A stretch of 64,000 bases of DNA, taken from Cricetomys ansorgei. Lineage: Eukaryota; Chordata; Mammalia; Rodentia; Nesomyidae. The first letter of the stretch is position 1, and each line of letters begins with the position of its first letter. Below, piece by piece: positions 12,453 through 24,514 of this stretch. The translations under genes and the position numbers were made by a program. Below the pieces are notes generated by a model that saw only the letters and a list, made by a program, of their open reading frames with translations, was not told the DNA's origin and did not search any database. The stretch is taken from NCBI GenBank assembly GCA_026225945.1, contig JAMJFZ010000199.1:69108501-69172500 (forward strand), in the 5' to 3' direction.

Positions 12453-12470
12453 TGGTACCCAACATGGGGC
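12453..12470 (+). other. Retroviral primer binding site, tRNA-Lys type
   Basis: TGGTACCCAACATGGGGC lies two bases after the 5' LTR. It differs by two transitions from the Lys1,2-type site I know from betaretroviruses. This supports class II membership. Confidence 0.75.
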
Positions 12471-13877
12471 AGGACATCACACCAGCTAATTCAATGTGGA
12501 GACAAGGAAGAAGAGAAAGAAACTCCAGACTTTGCAGAGTCTGCAGAATCTAGTAAAATGCACTCAAAGCAGTTCCCAGAGGGCAGAGATTAAGGTATTA
12601 ATAAAAGGAAAGCTCTATAAGAGAGAGTTGTAAATAAGAAAAAAGCTCCTTAGGTGAGAGCCATGTTTCAGACAAAGGTTTTGGATGAATTTTCAGGTGA
12701 AAACAGTTCAGCCGGGAGCAGGGAAGAAGCAAGGTTTCCACCGCTTTTCCTGATTGTGGAGTCGACACTCCCACCTGCCACTGGCAGCAGCCAGAGCACA
12801 GGAAACAGAAACCAGAGTGTACTGTTCTATAAACTGAGTTTATTGACAGCTTTTTATGTGTGTGAAACCCAAATGAGTCTTGTGTGTGAGGTGTATGAAG
12901 AAGAGTATATGTTTCCCCATAGCAATGGTGAGAAAAAAATGCTAAATCACCAGAATGTTTCAACTGGAGATTCTTCCTACCAGTCCGGGACCCCTGTTGT
13001 CATGGAAGCTGCAGCTTAAAGCCAAAAAGCTGCTTAGTTAAACTGAAGTGTTGTTGTTGTTTTTTTTTTCTTTCTGAAAACCTTACCAATTCTGTCCAGA
13101 TACTGGTGATGACTCTACCATCGCAAGAACTCTACCCATGAGGGAACCCTTCCTGAAGACAAGGTGACCTGTTATTTTTCCTGCAAACCGAACTCTGTCA
13201 TAAAATTTGGAAAGTGTTTCCTCAGAGTCTGCACGGAGCAGCTGTCTGCCAGAACTGGCCAAGGTTGTATCTCGTGCTGGTAGCTGAACTTGGTACTGTA
13301 AGAGTCACCCAGGTGTTACTGGTTTTGAAGGCACGTAGGGGTCTTTGGAGAGCAGCTGAGCCTTGGCATTATGAGAGGCCAGGAGAGGCCATTGTTGACG
13401 GTGCAGCCTCAGTAGTGATTGAAGGCCCAAATTGAAGAGGTCATATAGAAAAGTTGAGGCTTAGCACCATGAAGAGAGCCTATGAGAGGCTATTGGTGAA
13501 GGTGCAGACCAGTTACAGCAAGTGATCCCAACATTTTGGAGATGCCAGTACCATGGGATGACCACCAAGAACAGCAGCAACAGTGGTGTGAGCCAGCCAT
13601 ATCCTGGAGGACAAGCTGTGTGTGCTGCAGAGGGCAGAGCCAGAGAAGTAATCCAAGCCTTTTGGAGGAGCCCAGAAGATCGTGAGTGAATTCCAGATAA
13701 TTAGACATCGATAATGTTTTTCTGCTGTCCAAAGACATTGGGAAAAGCTTGATAGGTGTTTGATTTCATTTGGTTCTGTGTATTACTCTTACACAGACTG
13801 TTACTCTTGTAAATAGTTTTGCTGGTGTAGTGTTAAATTGTGTTGTAAAGGTAAAGCAATTTTTTGTTTTTATACAG

Positions 13878-13888
13878 AAAAGGGGAAA
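13878..13888 (+). other. Retroviral polypurine tract
   Basis: AAAAGGGGAAA lies immediately before the TG of the 3' LTR, the expected plus-strand primer. Confidence 0.85.
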
Positions 13889-14221
13889 TGTTATGGAAGC
13901 TTATTTTTAGTTGTGTTTAAAATACTGTTTTGGGCATTATTGGATGAGGGCCTATCTAGGTCTTGGCATCTTGTATTGTCTGCAGGTGTTGGATTTATGT
14001 GGGGGATGTTTGGTTGATCATGGTCTGCATGTGCCATCAGTAGAACACCTAAAGAGTTCTGAATCAATAAAAACACCTGAGCTCAGATGCGCAGGGTTCC
14101 ACTGTTCAGTACGTTGCTGGCCAGGATGGTGGTTCCCTCTGCTGAGGTCTGGCAGGGCTTCCACATATGAAAATGCTTCATTGTCTCCTTGCTGAGCCAC
14201 CCCAGAAGACCAACAACTAAT
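13889..14221 (+). repeat. 3' LTR of the 2.1-kb ERV
   Basis: It begins TGTTATGGAAGC and is collinear with the 5' LTR, including the AATAAA block. The 3' border is inferred from where B1 sequence resumes. Confidence 0.85.
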
Positions 14222-14242
14222 CGTGCCACTCTGCCTGGCTCC

Positions 14243-14895
14243 AAAATAATTAAATCTTAAATAAGAATATTTAAATATAGACTTAAGCACGAAGGTTGAG
14301 AAAGAGATGCTCAGAGAGATAAGACATACCCAAGAGCAAGGGTATGTTAAAAAAAAAAAAGAGGAGGGCAAAGAAAGACACACCTAATGCACATACAGGC
14401 TCCTCAAGTGAGAGTCATGATAATCAGTCATATAGAACATTTTGGTAACTCTCAAGTTGTATCTCAGAAGGTTGCTAAGAACCGGTGTCTTTCCTCTGTG
14501 CCTTTTGATGAGTGAGGTAAATTAAGTGGTTCTGTGGATGCCTTGGATGGAATTATAGTCTGATAAAGTGAAACCAGGAACCACTAGGGTTGCACAGTGC
14601 TCAACAATGCATCTTTCTTGTTTATTCAGTTTCTGGTGAGGTTCCTAGAAAGTTTCAGGTCTGCAATGGGGGAAGAAAAGGGGCCTTAAGCAATTGTACT
14701 GGAATTTCTGCTTCTCTGTTGGCCTGGGTTCCTGGGTGAGAGACTTCTTTCCTTTGTCATGTCAACAGCTTCTCTTGCATTTCTATCCTGCCTCACGATG
14801 ACTGAAAATATTTTCTCCCAGACTAGGAGCAGTCTTTGCACTCTCTTGGTAGTATCTTTTGACTATAAAAATTCTTCGTCTGGATAATTGGCTAG
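14243..14895. other. Intergenic sequence, nothing recognised
   Basis: AT-rich unique sequence, with a poly(A) run at about 14349-14360. No gene seen. Confidence 0.45.
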
Positions 14896-14899
14896 TTTA

Positions 14900-15220
14900 T
14901 TTTTTTCCCTCTTTTGGAGATATGCTCTTTCTGTGTCGCCCTGGCTGGCCTGGAACTCACTACTTGGACTAGAATGACCTAAGACTCAGATTTGCCAGCC
15001 TCTGTCTCCTGAGTGCTAGGTTAAAGGTTATATGCCATCATACCTGGCTGTGATTGGAGTTTCTGGATGCCACTTCTAGGCCATTTTCAGGACTGCTTGT
15101 GCACAGTGTGGCACCATAACCTGAGTGTCCTGAAGTGCCTGGAAAAGGAAGGGACTCTTGTTTTGTGGTACCAGTACCTGCTAAGCAAGGGCTTTACCAC
15201 TGAGCCACAACCCTAGCTCA
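14900..15220 (-). repeat. B4-type composite SINE (interrupted)
   Basis: The antisense B1-like part is CTGGCTGGCCTGGAACTCAC at about 14940-15050. The antisense ID-like part is GCTTTACCACTGAGCCACAA at about 15165-15220. Confidence 0.55.
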
Positions 15221-16039
15221 ATGGCTTGTGTCCTGTGGGTACTTGGAAAGTACCTACAGTATGAACCATGGTGATTTTTCGTTATTTGTTTATTTATTTA
15301 GGCAGGATCTTGCTGGCCGGAGATTCATTTTTGATCTTCTGCCCCACCTCCAGATTGTTGAGATTACAGGAGCAAACCACTGGTTCTGGGCTGTCATGGA
15401 GATTTAATGAAAACGACAATGCCAGGAGCCCTGGGAGATTATGTGGCCAGTCTCTCTGACATAGGATGAGGGAGGCCTACAGAAGAGGAACTGTGGAGCC
15501 TAGCCCTGGGCTTTCCACCCCAGTCTGGAGCTCCCTTCCTTGAATCCTTCTATCGCTTGGAAGAAACAGGATAGACATCAGACTTGCTCTGCCCTGGGCC
15601 TTACAGGGTCCCTGCCAACTGAATCATGGTCTCCACCCTGCAGGGTTTCCACAAACAGGAAGCACAGGCTCAGGTCCTCTGGGTCTGCCTGTCACATACA
15701 CAGTTAACACAATAACAGGGGCCAGACCAAAGCCAGGGCTCTGTAAACTCTAGAGTTGCTTCCAGAGTGGCTCAGGACCAGTGATGGATCCCTGTGAGGC
15801 CGCCCCGCTCAGGGCTTGTGCCTAGCGGAGGTCCTCTGAGATGAGACCTGGTGCAGTGAGAGTAGGACGAAAACCTGTTCTTTTGTTGTCAGTGACATTA
15901 ACAACTTGTTTGGGTTCCTCATCAAAGATGCGGGCCACAGAGGTCAGGCAGCTCCTAGGCTGGTCAGGCTACTTCTGAGTCCTGCTGTGGTCACCAGGTC
16001 CTGTTCTGCTTGGGACCAAGAATCTCCTACTCCCCACCC
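15221..16039. other. Proximal upstream region of DENND3
   Basis: CpG content rises toward the 3' end. I see no exon-like frame and no clear repeat. It could hold upstream regulatory sequence. Confidence 0.4.
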
Positions 16040-16517
16040 CCACCGCAGCTCCTGCGGCGGTAGAGTTATCTTTACACTCCCTTCTCGACGGTTCTTCCAG
16101 GTGTTCACAGGGTACATTCTGCGTCCTGGCACAGGAAAGCTTCCTGGAGGTGGCGGGAGGCCAGGCCTTTGTCCCTTACTCTGTGCAGGATGGACCTGGA
16201 CAGCTCGCCCCAAGAAGAGTCTTGGGGGCTGGATGACGTGGCCAGGCACCTGGGGACACCGCCCATTCCTTCCTGTGTTCCGGGGAACAGGAGGAGGGAC
16301 CAAGCTCACAGAGGGGCCCGCGCACGCGCTGGACCTGCCATTCTGCTTAGGAAATGACTGTGGCCAGCAATCCAGGCAGAGTCAGTTCTACCACCGGCCA
16401 AAGAGGCCCTACCCACACAGGTCCGGCTAGACACGCCCCCAGCTAAATCCCGCCCCTGCCAGATCACAGGCAATTCTTGCTCGTTATACAGGCCCCGCCC
16501 CTCTAGGCCCTGCCCAC

Positions 16518-16522
16518 ATTGG
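16518..16522 (-). promoter_or_regulatory. Inverted CCAAT box
   Basis: ATTGG lies 255 bases before the start codon, flanked on both sides by GC boxes. This is a common arrangement in TATA-less promoters that bind NF-Y and Sp1. The factor assignment is inference. Confidence 0.45.
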
Positions 16523-16776
16523 ACCGCAAAGACCACGCCCCTCTCCCCTACCGACAGGCTCCGCCTCCTTCAGGCTCCGCCCCGCCCGGCGGACGCGGCT
16601 TGCTGGCAACTTGCCTAAGGGAGGCACGGAGGCTCTGGCCGGCTCCCTTGAGACCCGACTGCTGAGGCGCTCGGTTGGGGTCTGTGTTGCAGGCGCGGCC
16701 ACAGTCAGAGTCGGGGTCCGGGTCGGGTAGCCCAAGGCTCCCGGGTTCAGTGCGCCCGGCGGGTGGAGGGGAGGTC

Positions 16777-16878
16777 ATGGCGGAGCCTGCTGCGCGACAC
16801 CTGTCTCTGCCTTCGGGGCTGCTGGAGCTGTGCGCGCTGCTGGGTGCCTCTCAGGAGAGCCTCAGAGGCCTGGAGCAG
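16777..16878 (+). CDS. Dennd3: DENND3 exon 1, residues 1-34
   Basis: This is the first coding exon, [11 protein letters not shown] to GLEQ. The ATG has a good Kozak context (G at -3 and G at +4). It is the first ATG in any frame for 420 bases (none from 16357 to 16776), and an in-frame TGA lies upstream at 16663. The exon ends in phase 0 at CAG|GTAAGA. The transcription start, and therefore the 5' UTR length, cannot be fixed from sequence alone. Confidence 0.95.
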
Positions 16879-19800
16879 GTAAGAGGCGGGAGGGGACACT
16901 GAGACGGGGTGGGGGTCGGAGCGGCACCAGCCGGGTGCCCACGGGGTTGGCTTCCGCAGCAGCGCACCCCGGCGGTGCCGAAACCTTCAGGGTCCCAGCT
17001 GCGAGTGGTGAGCGCAGGCTCAGGTTCGGGGAGACAGGCAGCTGGCCATCCTGCCCTCCCTCCGCGCCCACCCATCTCTCGGGGCGGGGACCAGCTGGAC
17101 TTGTACCTAGTGCTTGTGGTGGAGACGAGCTTCTGTGCGTTGAGGCGTTCCTCCGCCCTCAGGATGCCACCATCTGGGGCTAGGTACTTGCCCAGCGGGG
17201 ACACTCAGAGTTCACGGTCAACTAGACAAGATCCGACTAAAAGGTTCCCTTCACTGCACAGAGCTCCCTAAGTAGTGGGTTCTATACTGTGCACCGAATA
17301 GTGAGGTTTCAGGTGTTAGAATCAACCACCAGCTTTGAATATTCCGCTTTTAGTCTGGCTTGCGGCATAGCTGTTTTCTTCACTGGCTGTGCAGCCCCTC
17401 CTCTCTTCCCTCCCCCTGCACCCAGCAGCCAAAGATAGGTCCATATCCCTGTCTCTGGACAGACAGGGCCTTCTGAACATCTCACTCTCCTTATTTCTGT
17501 GCTGTATTTTCTCTTTTTCTTAATTCTGGAACCCAGGTTGTTTAGTCCCAGCCCACTGGTGCCTCTCTCTTTTGACCCAGCGTGCTTGTGAACTGTCACT
17601 TTCTTCAGAGATTTCCCTAGTATCTATTATATGTCTGGACGGATACCTCTGTGTTAACACATGACTCGGAAAAGCATAAAGACGTGTCTATCGATTGACA
17701 GTTGAGTATCCACGAACAGTGAATAGTGGAGGCAAAAATGGATGTCAACAAGAAAAGTTAAACGTTAATAATAGTATCAAATGAATGTTAAAGCTTAGAT
17801 AGTTTCTTCCATAGACCAATGTGACCAGTAAGTGGCATTAGTCCCTATGGAGATGGTTTGGAGTATCCCTCCCACAGTCCTCTTCAATCCCCTCTAATGC
17901 CAGTATGTCCTCTGAACAGCTCCATTGTCTTTCTGCCTCTAATTTACCAAACGCCACTGTCTCCTTTTTCTTAGAATCGGAAATGACCTGGTTTCACTGT
18001 GGTCTTCTGGGCATCTATGTCTTTGCTTCCTGGGTCTTGTGGTGTACTTCTTGCCTGCTCAGTGCGAGGCATGCCTTTGAGAACTGGCTGAGTCAACTAG
18101 GGTATTCACAAGTGGTACTTTCCTGAATTCGGCAGGTGGTAGCATCCCCTGGGTTAAAGGAGAGGGGAAGTTTAGTTTGTGTGTGTATGTGTGTGTGTGT
18201 GTGTGTTTTAAATTCTGTACTCTTGCTTCTGCTAGGGATTTCAAAGAGAGGAAGAGACAAAACAAAACCAAAAACAGTCCAGGATTGGGGGTGGGGGGAG
18301 TTCAGAGGTGTACTGAACTTTGGGAGTAATTTCACTTAATATCAACATCAGTGTTACAGTTAGCCAGACATAGATTTTATTTAGTTTAATTTTTGTAGAA
18401 ATTTTATTTTGAATGTCCAAAGCTTTAATGTAGTTTTAAATTTTACTTTTTTTTGTTTTAAGTATGAATGCTCTATCTGCATGTATGCCTGCATGCAAGA
18501 AGAGGGCATCAGATCCCATTACAGATGGTTGTGAGTCACCATGTGGTTGCTGGGAATTAAACTCAGGACCTCTGGAAGGGCAGTCAGTACTCTTAACCAC
18601 TGAGCCATCTCTCCAGCCCTTAAATTTTACTTTTTAAAATTAGCATTTAATTGGGTGTGGTGGCTTGCTCCTGTAATCCCAACCCTTGGGAAACTGAGGC
18701 AGGAGGATTGCTGTGAGTTTGAATCCAGCAGGTTACAGAATGAGTTCTAGGTAGGTCAGCCTGGACTACAGAGAGAGATCCTGTGTCCACAAACAAAACA
18801 GAATAAATAAACAAAAACCCCTTAGGGCAGTGGTTCTCAACCTTCCTAATGCCATGACCTTTTAATACGCCAGTTCCTCATGTTGGGTGACCCCCAACCA
18901 TAAAATTATTTTCAATGCTACTTCATAACCGTAACTTTGCTACTGTTATGGATCATAATGTAAATATCTGATATGTAGATGGTCTTACCCCTGTGAAAGG
19001 ATTGTATCATCCCCAAAGGGGTCGTGATCCACAGGTTGAGAACCACTGCTTTAGGGCATAGTGGCACAAACCTGTAATCCTAGTACTTGGAAAGTGGGAG
19101 CAGGAGGATCAGGAAAGAGCTCAGGCCAGCCTTGGCTGCATAGTAGGTTCAGAAGCCAGCCTGGGATCCTGTCTCAAAAGAACAGTTACCATTATTTGTG
19201 GTCTAAGGTATTCCTATTTGGTGACACATGAAAACAGAAGGTAGGAGACATGAGAAATACCCAGTTTAAGGTCAAGAGGCATAATGCTGTGTTTATGTCT
19301 TAGATGGGGATGGGGACTAGTCATTTTGCTGAAATACCTCTCGTGTGAATCACTGTGGTTAGTATTGATTTCCTCCACCCCTTGGCTGAGGATGGATTCC
19401 TTTACTGGTTGCTGGGATGTGAGGGGTCCATTGTAAAATCACCCAAGGGTAGATGATGTCCTCTCATTGCCTTCTGCGCCATGCCAGTGGAAAGCCTGTG
19501 GCTTTCTGTTCTGTGGGCAGCAGTACCAACAACTCTTCCTGGATGATGACAGTGTTCTCCATCTGCGCCATCCAATGCTGTAGTCACTGGCCACACAAGA
19601 CCACTGAACCCTGGAAATATGGGCAGTATGCTGAGGGACTGGAATTTACATTTCATTTGATTTATTTTAATTAAACAATTATTTTCCCTTTATTTTATGT
19701 GTATGGGTGTTTTGCTCATATGTGTATATGAATGTGCATCATGAGCATGCAGTACCTGCAGAAGCCGGAAAAGAATATTGGATTCTCTGGGACTGGAGTT

Positions 19801-22800
19801 ATAGTTGGTTTTGAGCTGCCATGTGGATCCTGGGATTTGAACCCCAGTCCTCTGGAAGAGCAGCCTGGTGCTCTTAACTGTGGAGCCATCTGTCAAGCCC
19901 AGTCTTAATTCATTTAGATTTCAATGGCCTCCTGCTGTGACCGTGTTGGATAGCATATTTTCAGAACATTAAAAACATCTGTGAATATACTTTATTTCTC
20001 TAGTGATAACCAATCCTCCAGGGAGGAGCACTGCTGCTGTGTAACACGATTTAGAAATAAATCTGTGACCCAGTGAGTTAGACTGCTGTGCGTTTCACTT
20101 CTTAATTAGCTTTTAAAAAACGATGATCATTGGGTAGAGATTTAGTCAACAGAAATGCAGGAAATAACCCTCTATCTGGCTCAGCTTGGGCTGGCAGAGG
20201 TTAGGCGCAGTGTTGGCATAGTCTGTGGCACTGTTCTGTTTTTTCAGCCTTTCAGTGACAACAGCTACAACACCAAATAGACTCCATATAATATATACTC
20301 TTGATGGATGGGCCTTCCATGTGCAGGAATTTATTCTAACTGAGGAACCAGATGTGTGCAGCTGTTTCAGTGACTCTATCCGTTGTTGTCTCCCTCACTC
20401 TTAGTATGATGAGATATTTACACTGACCCAGCTGTCTTTGAGGAGTGTTGGGTGGATACATTATTGGATGTTCACTTGGTTAATGGTATATAGCTGTGAT
20501 TGGTTAATGCTATGAAGAAAGGTGATCTGCCCCATCACAAAGTTAAACATCAAGGCAACAGTTTGCTTTGGATAACTGCATTATGAAAACACATCCAAGC
20601 TATGTGTGTGTCAAGAACACGAGGAAGTATCCTAGGCTATGCAGAAAAGCCTGGAATTACAGAGGAGGCTTTCCTAGTCTCATGCTTCCTTCACTGTGTT
20701 CATTGCTATTTTTGAGTGGTAAGACTATCTTGCGAATCCAAGAGACAGTAATTGCTGAGACAGTAAGTTGGATTTTGAACACTTTTTAAAATTTTTTTTT
20801 TTAATTTTGAGACAGGGTCTCACTATGTAACTCTGGTTGACCTGGAACTTGCTATGTAGACCAGGCTGGCTTTGATCTCCACCTGCCTCTACCTCTTGGA
20901 TCCTGGGATTCAAGGGGTGAGCTACTGTGCTGGCTAGTTTAATGTCAACTTGTTACAGTGTAGAATCATTAGAGAGATGGGAATCTCAGTTGAAAAATGC
21001 CTCTATAAGATCAAGCTGAATGCAGGCATATAGGGCATTTTCTTAATTAGTGATTGATGGGGGAGAGCCTAGCCCATTATGGGTGGTGCTACCCCTAGAC
21101 TGGTGGTCCTGTGAAAGAAAGCAGGCTGAGTAAGTGGTGAAAGTCAGCAGCACCCCACCATGGCCTTTGTATTAATCCTGCCTCCAAGTTCCTGCGCTGT
21201 TTGATTTCCTGTCCTGACTTCCTTTACTGTTGAACTGTGATGCGGAAGTATAAACTAAATAAACCCTTTCCTCCCCTTGGTCATGGTGTTTCATCATAGC
21301 AATAGTACCCCTAACAAAGACAGCCACCATGCCTAGCTGAGCACACTATTAAATTCTGTTTTCAGGTTTATTTATTTTTTAATGTGCAGGGGTGTTTTGT
21401 CTGCATGTTTGCCTGAGTACCAGATATATGCAGTGCTCAAGGAGGCCCGAAGAAGGTGTCAGATCCCCTGGGACTGGAGTTACAGATGGTTGTTAGTTGT
21501 CACGTGGGTGCTGGGACTTGAACACACGACTTCTGCAACAGCAGCCAGTGTGCTTAAATGCTGAGCCATTTCTCCAGGCCCTTGAGTATACCATTTTAAG
21601 TGGCTAAAGAGAGGATGACACAAGGCATTGGCTTTGGTGATGACACAGTGTATGATCTATACTGACTGAAGGCTCAGAGATTACCAGGTGCCAGAAATGC
21701 AAACCCAGGGACAGTATCACCTGAGAGCCATTTGGGCTGCATGAGGGACAGAGAACTGTAACATAGTCTCTGACTTTTTCACCCTACAGCCTAGATGATG
21801 TAGGAGTAGCACCAGTGGAGCTAAGAAACCCGAAACACTGGGAAGTGGAGGTCTGTGAAGAGACCCTGTGGGAGGTGATGGTCCTGGAGGAGGGGTCTGT
21901 GAAGAGATCCTGTGGGAGGTGATGTCCTGGAGGAGGGGTCTGTGAAGAGATCCTGTGGGAGGTGATGGTCCTGGAGGAGGGGTCTGTGAAGAGATCCTGT
22001 GGGAGGTGATGTCCTGGAGGAGGGGTCTGTGAAGACACCCTGTGGGAGGTGATGTCCTGGAGGAGGAGTCTGTGAAGACACCCTGTAGGAGGTGATGTCC
22101 TGGAGGAGAATGTCCAGGAGGAGGGCCTGTTAGGTGCACTGATGGTACGGGTCTGTAACAGCCCGCCCTCTGGCTCTTCTCTGGTTAGATGAGAGTGAGG
22201 GCTGAAAGTCTTTCTAGTGAGGAGATGGAGTGGCAGGGAATTGGAGTGTCAGGACATTGAAGGGCAGAGCAAAGTCAGTTGCAGAGGTGCCATTTGCTTC
22301 AAGACCCCTGAGATGGTAAGTTAGGCATGACATTGGGGTACCTTGGTCCCAGTCACAGGCTAACATTTTGCTCAGGGGCACACAATACTGGTGACACATG
22401 TATACTTGTGATATGTACATGGGGAAGGATGACATTCAGACACTTGAGTGTGGTGCAGAGACAGATAGGACTTAAGGACTCTGATCTGGGAAGAGGATCC
22501 TGCAATGGTCCAGGCAGGAACACTGAGCAGAGGAAGGCTGGAATCAAGGGAGCCCCCAGAACACAGTCTCCCTTGTAACCTGGGGCAATCTTGGTTGCTC
22601 CTGTGACTGTGATTGACAAGGAGATGATTCCGGGTGTAGGGACACTTCCCTCAGTCACTGTGGCTCTAAGGGAGGCAGAGGTGGATTGGATTTGCAATTA
22701 ACATCAGACCTGTAGGCTCTGGTAGCAGATTTTCTGCCTCCATGATTGGAGACATGATGCTCTGTGTTTAGTCTTCAATCCTACAGGTTTGTTTTCCCCA

Positions 22801-24460
22801 AAGGTAAAGAGACTCAGTAGCAGAGCTTGCATGGGATAGCACATGTGACTGCAGTGTGCTCAGTCTCTTTGTTGACAGAAGATGTTGTTCATGGAACAAC
22901 TTTTGGGGGTTAGGGGTAGCTCTTATTCCTTCCTCTGATTTTTTTTTCCACTTTAAAATTTATTTTGTGTGTGTGTGTGTGTGTGTCATGTGTGGGGATG
23001 TTTTAGTGCCATACCGTGTGTGTGTAAGTTGGAGGACAACTTGTGGGAACTGGTTCTCCTCTTCCACCACGTAGGTTCTGGTGGTAGAACTCAGGTCCTC
23101 AGGCTTGACAGCAAGTGCCTTTCCTTCCTGAGCCATCTTGCCCTCCCATCAGCTGACCTGAACTCACTCTGTTGCTGAGAATGACCTTGAACTCGTCCTC
23201 CTTCACCTCCCAGGTGTTGGGATCACAGACCATCGCCACCATGCCCAGATGGTCCCCTGGCTTTTATTACATATTGACTCATGGCTGTTCATTTTTTATT
23301 TTATTTTATTTTATTTTTTGCTGGTCATGGTTCCATTGCTTCTGGGACAGTGCAGTCTTCCCTCTCCCGCTTCCTAAGGCTTCAGTGATGGCTCACCCAT
23401 GTCTGACATCCTCTACCAACTTTACTTCGCCTTGTAGTACTGGGATAGAACTCTAAGGCTTTTTGCATACTTAGCAAGCCCTCTACCACGATCTACACCA
23501 CAGCCTTCCACTTTGGGTTTAAAAGAATTTGGGCTCTCTGTCCAGCTTTTACCACTTCCAGGGAACCGTGTGTCTGTCCAGTGGAGAGAGATGTGTCCCT
23601 ATACACTGTCAAGGCCCTGCCCACTCCTCTGATTACCTGTACAGATTGGTGGGGACTGGATATAATGTGAGCAACGTCCCAGGGGCCTGGAAGGTATAGC
23701 TCCCACGTAGGTGTTTGCGCAGTATAACAAAGTTGAGGACTTCTCTGACCTTTCGCCACTCTGCAGGGCACACATGAGTACTCCTGGGGGCTCCCCCCTG
23801 ACTGAGCACTTGAGCCAGGAGCTCGCCTGTTTGTTGCACTCAGTAGGGAGAGGAAAACGCAGATGAGTGGCTTGCTTCCAGTAGTTCAGGACAGAGCTAG
23901 CATTCGAACTCCTTTCTGTGCATCACAGAACCTGGCTCTGGACTGTGGTGCTTTTGTACCAACAAGACAAGTTGTTGAATTCCCAGCCTCTGGGGCACAT
24001 GTAGAGCCTGGGAAGTTCTGGAAAGAATCATCTGCTGAGCTTAAAGGACAGAGCTCCTCTGCTGGAGCCTGTGTGCATGGAGGGGAAGCAAAGATACACA
24101 CAGAACGTCCACTTAGAATGTCATGAAGGAGGGTGGACCCATATATAACTTTTTTTTTTTTTGCATTTATCTGTGTTAACGTGTGTGATTGCGTGCGTGC
24201 ATGCATGCGTGTGTGCACTTGCATGTATGCATGTATGTTGGCTATCTTCCTTGATCACTTTCCACTCTGGTTACTGAGGCAGGGTTTCCCACTGAACCTG
24301 TAGCTCACCAATTCACCTAATCTGGCTAGCCAGTTTGCTTGGGATCTCCTGCCTCTGCCTCTTGAACCTGGGATTGTGGGTGGGGCGTCATTTATGTGAC
24401 TGCTGGGGAACTCCAGTTCTCGTATTTGCATGGCAAGTGTTTACCCTCTGTGCCATCTCC

Positions 24461-24514
<54 letters not shown>

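Larger units (their letters stand above)
12121..14221 (+). mobile_element. Non-autonomous class II (ERVK-like) LTR retrotransposon
   Basis: About 2.1 kb in total: a 5' LTR (12121-12450), a primer binding site (12453-12470), an internal region of about 1.4 kb, a polypurine tract (13878-13888) and a 3' LTR (13889-14221). The LTRs differ by roughly one base in ten by eye. I could not recognise gag, pro, pol or env in the internal region, and all frames are short, so mobilisation must have been in trans. CATACC before and CGTGCC after the element may be a decayed 6-bp target duplication. I cannot give the family name. Confidence 0.85.
16040..17180 (+). promoter_or_regulatory. CpG-rich promoter of DENND3
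   Basis: CpG dinucleotides become frequent here, in contrast to the CpG-poor flanks, and continue through exon 1 into intron 1. GC-box cores (CCGCCCC) occur at 16450, 16495 and around 16577-16586, and an inverted CCAAT box (ATTGG) is at 16518-16522. I see no TATA box. The exact start sites and island borders are by eye. Confidence 0.8.

Noticed and set aside
12654..13435. Open frames of 121 and 73 codons inside the ERV
   Set aside because: They show no recognisable gag, protease, polymerase or envelope features; the internal region appears non-coding.
1..16000. Possible last or first exon of a neighbouring gene
   Set aside because: I looked for splice-bounded protein-like segments and a second CpG island and found none; the neighbouring gene presumably lies outside the window.
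15906..17271. Several long frames on both strands across the promoter
   Set aside because: GC-rich sequence lowers stop frequency; only the exon 1 frame with the ATG at 16777 connects to a real protein.
21717..22139. 140-codon Pro/Ser/His repeat frame, minus strand
   Set aside because: Product of the 43/44-bp minisatellite, open in three frames, with no start or splice context.
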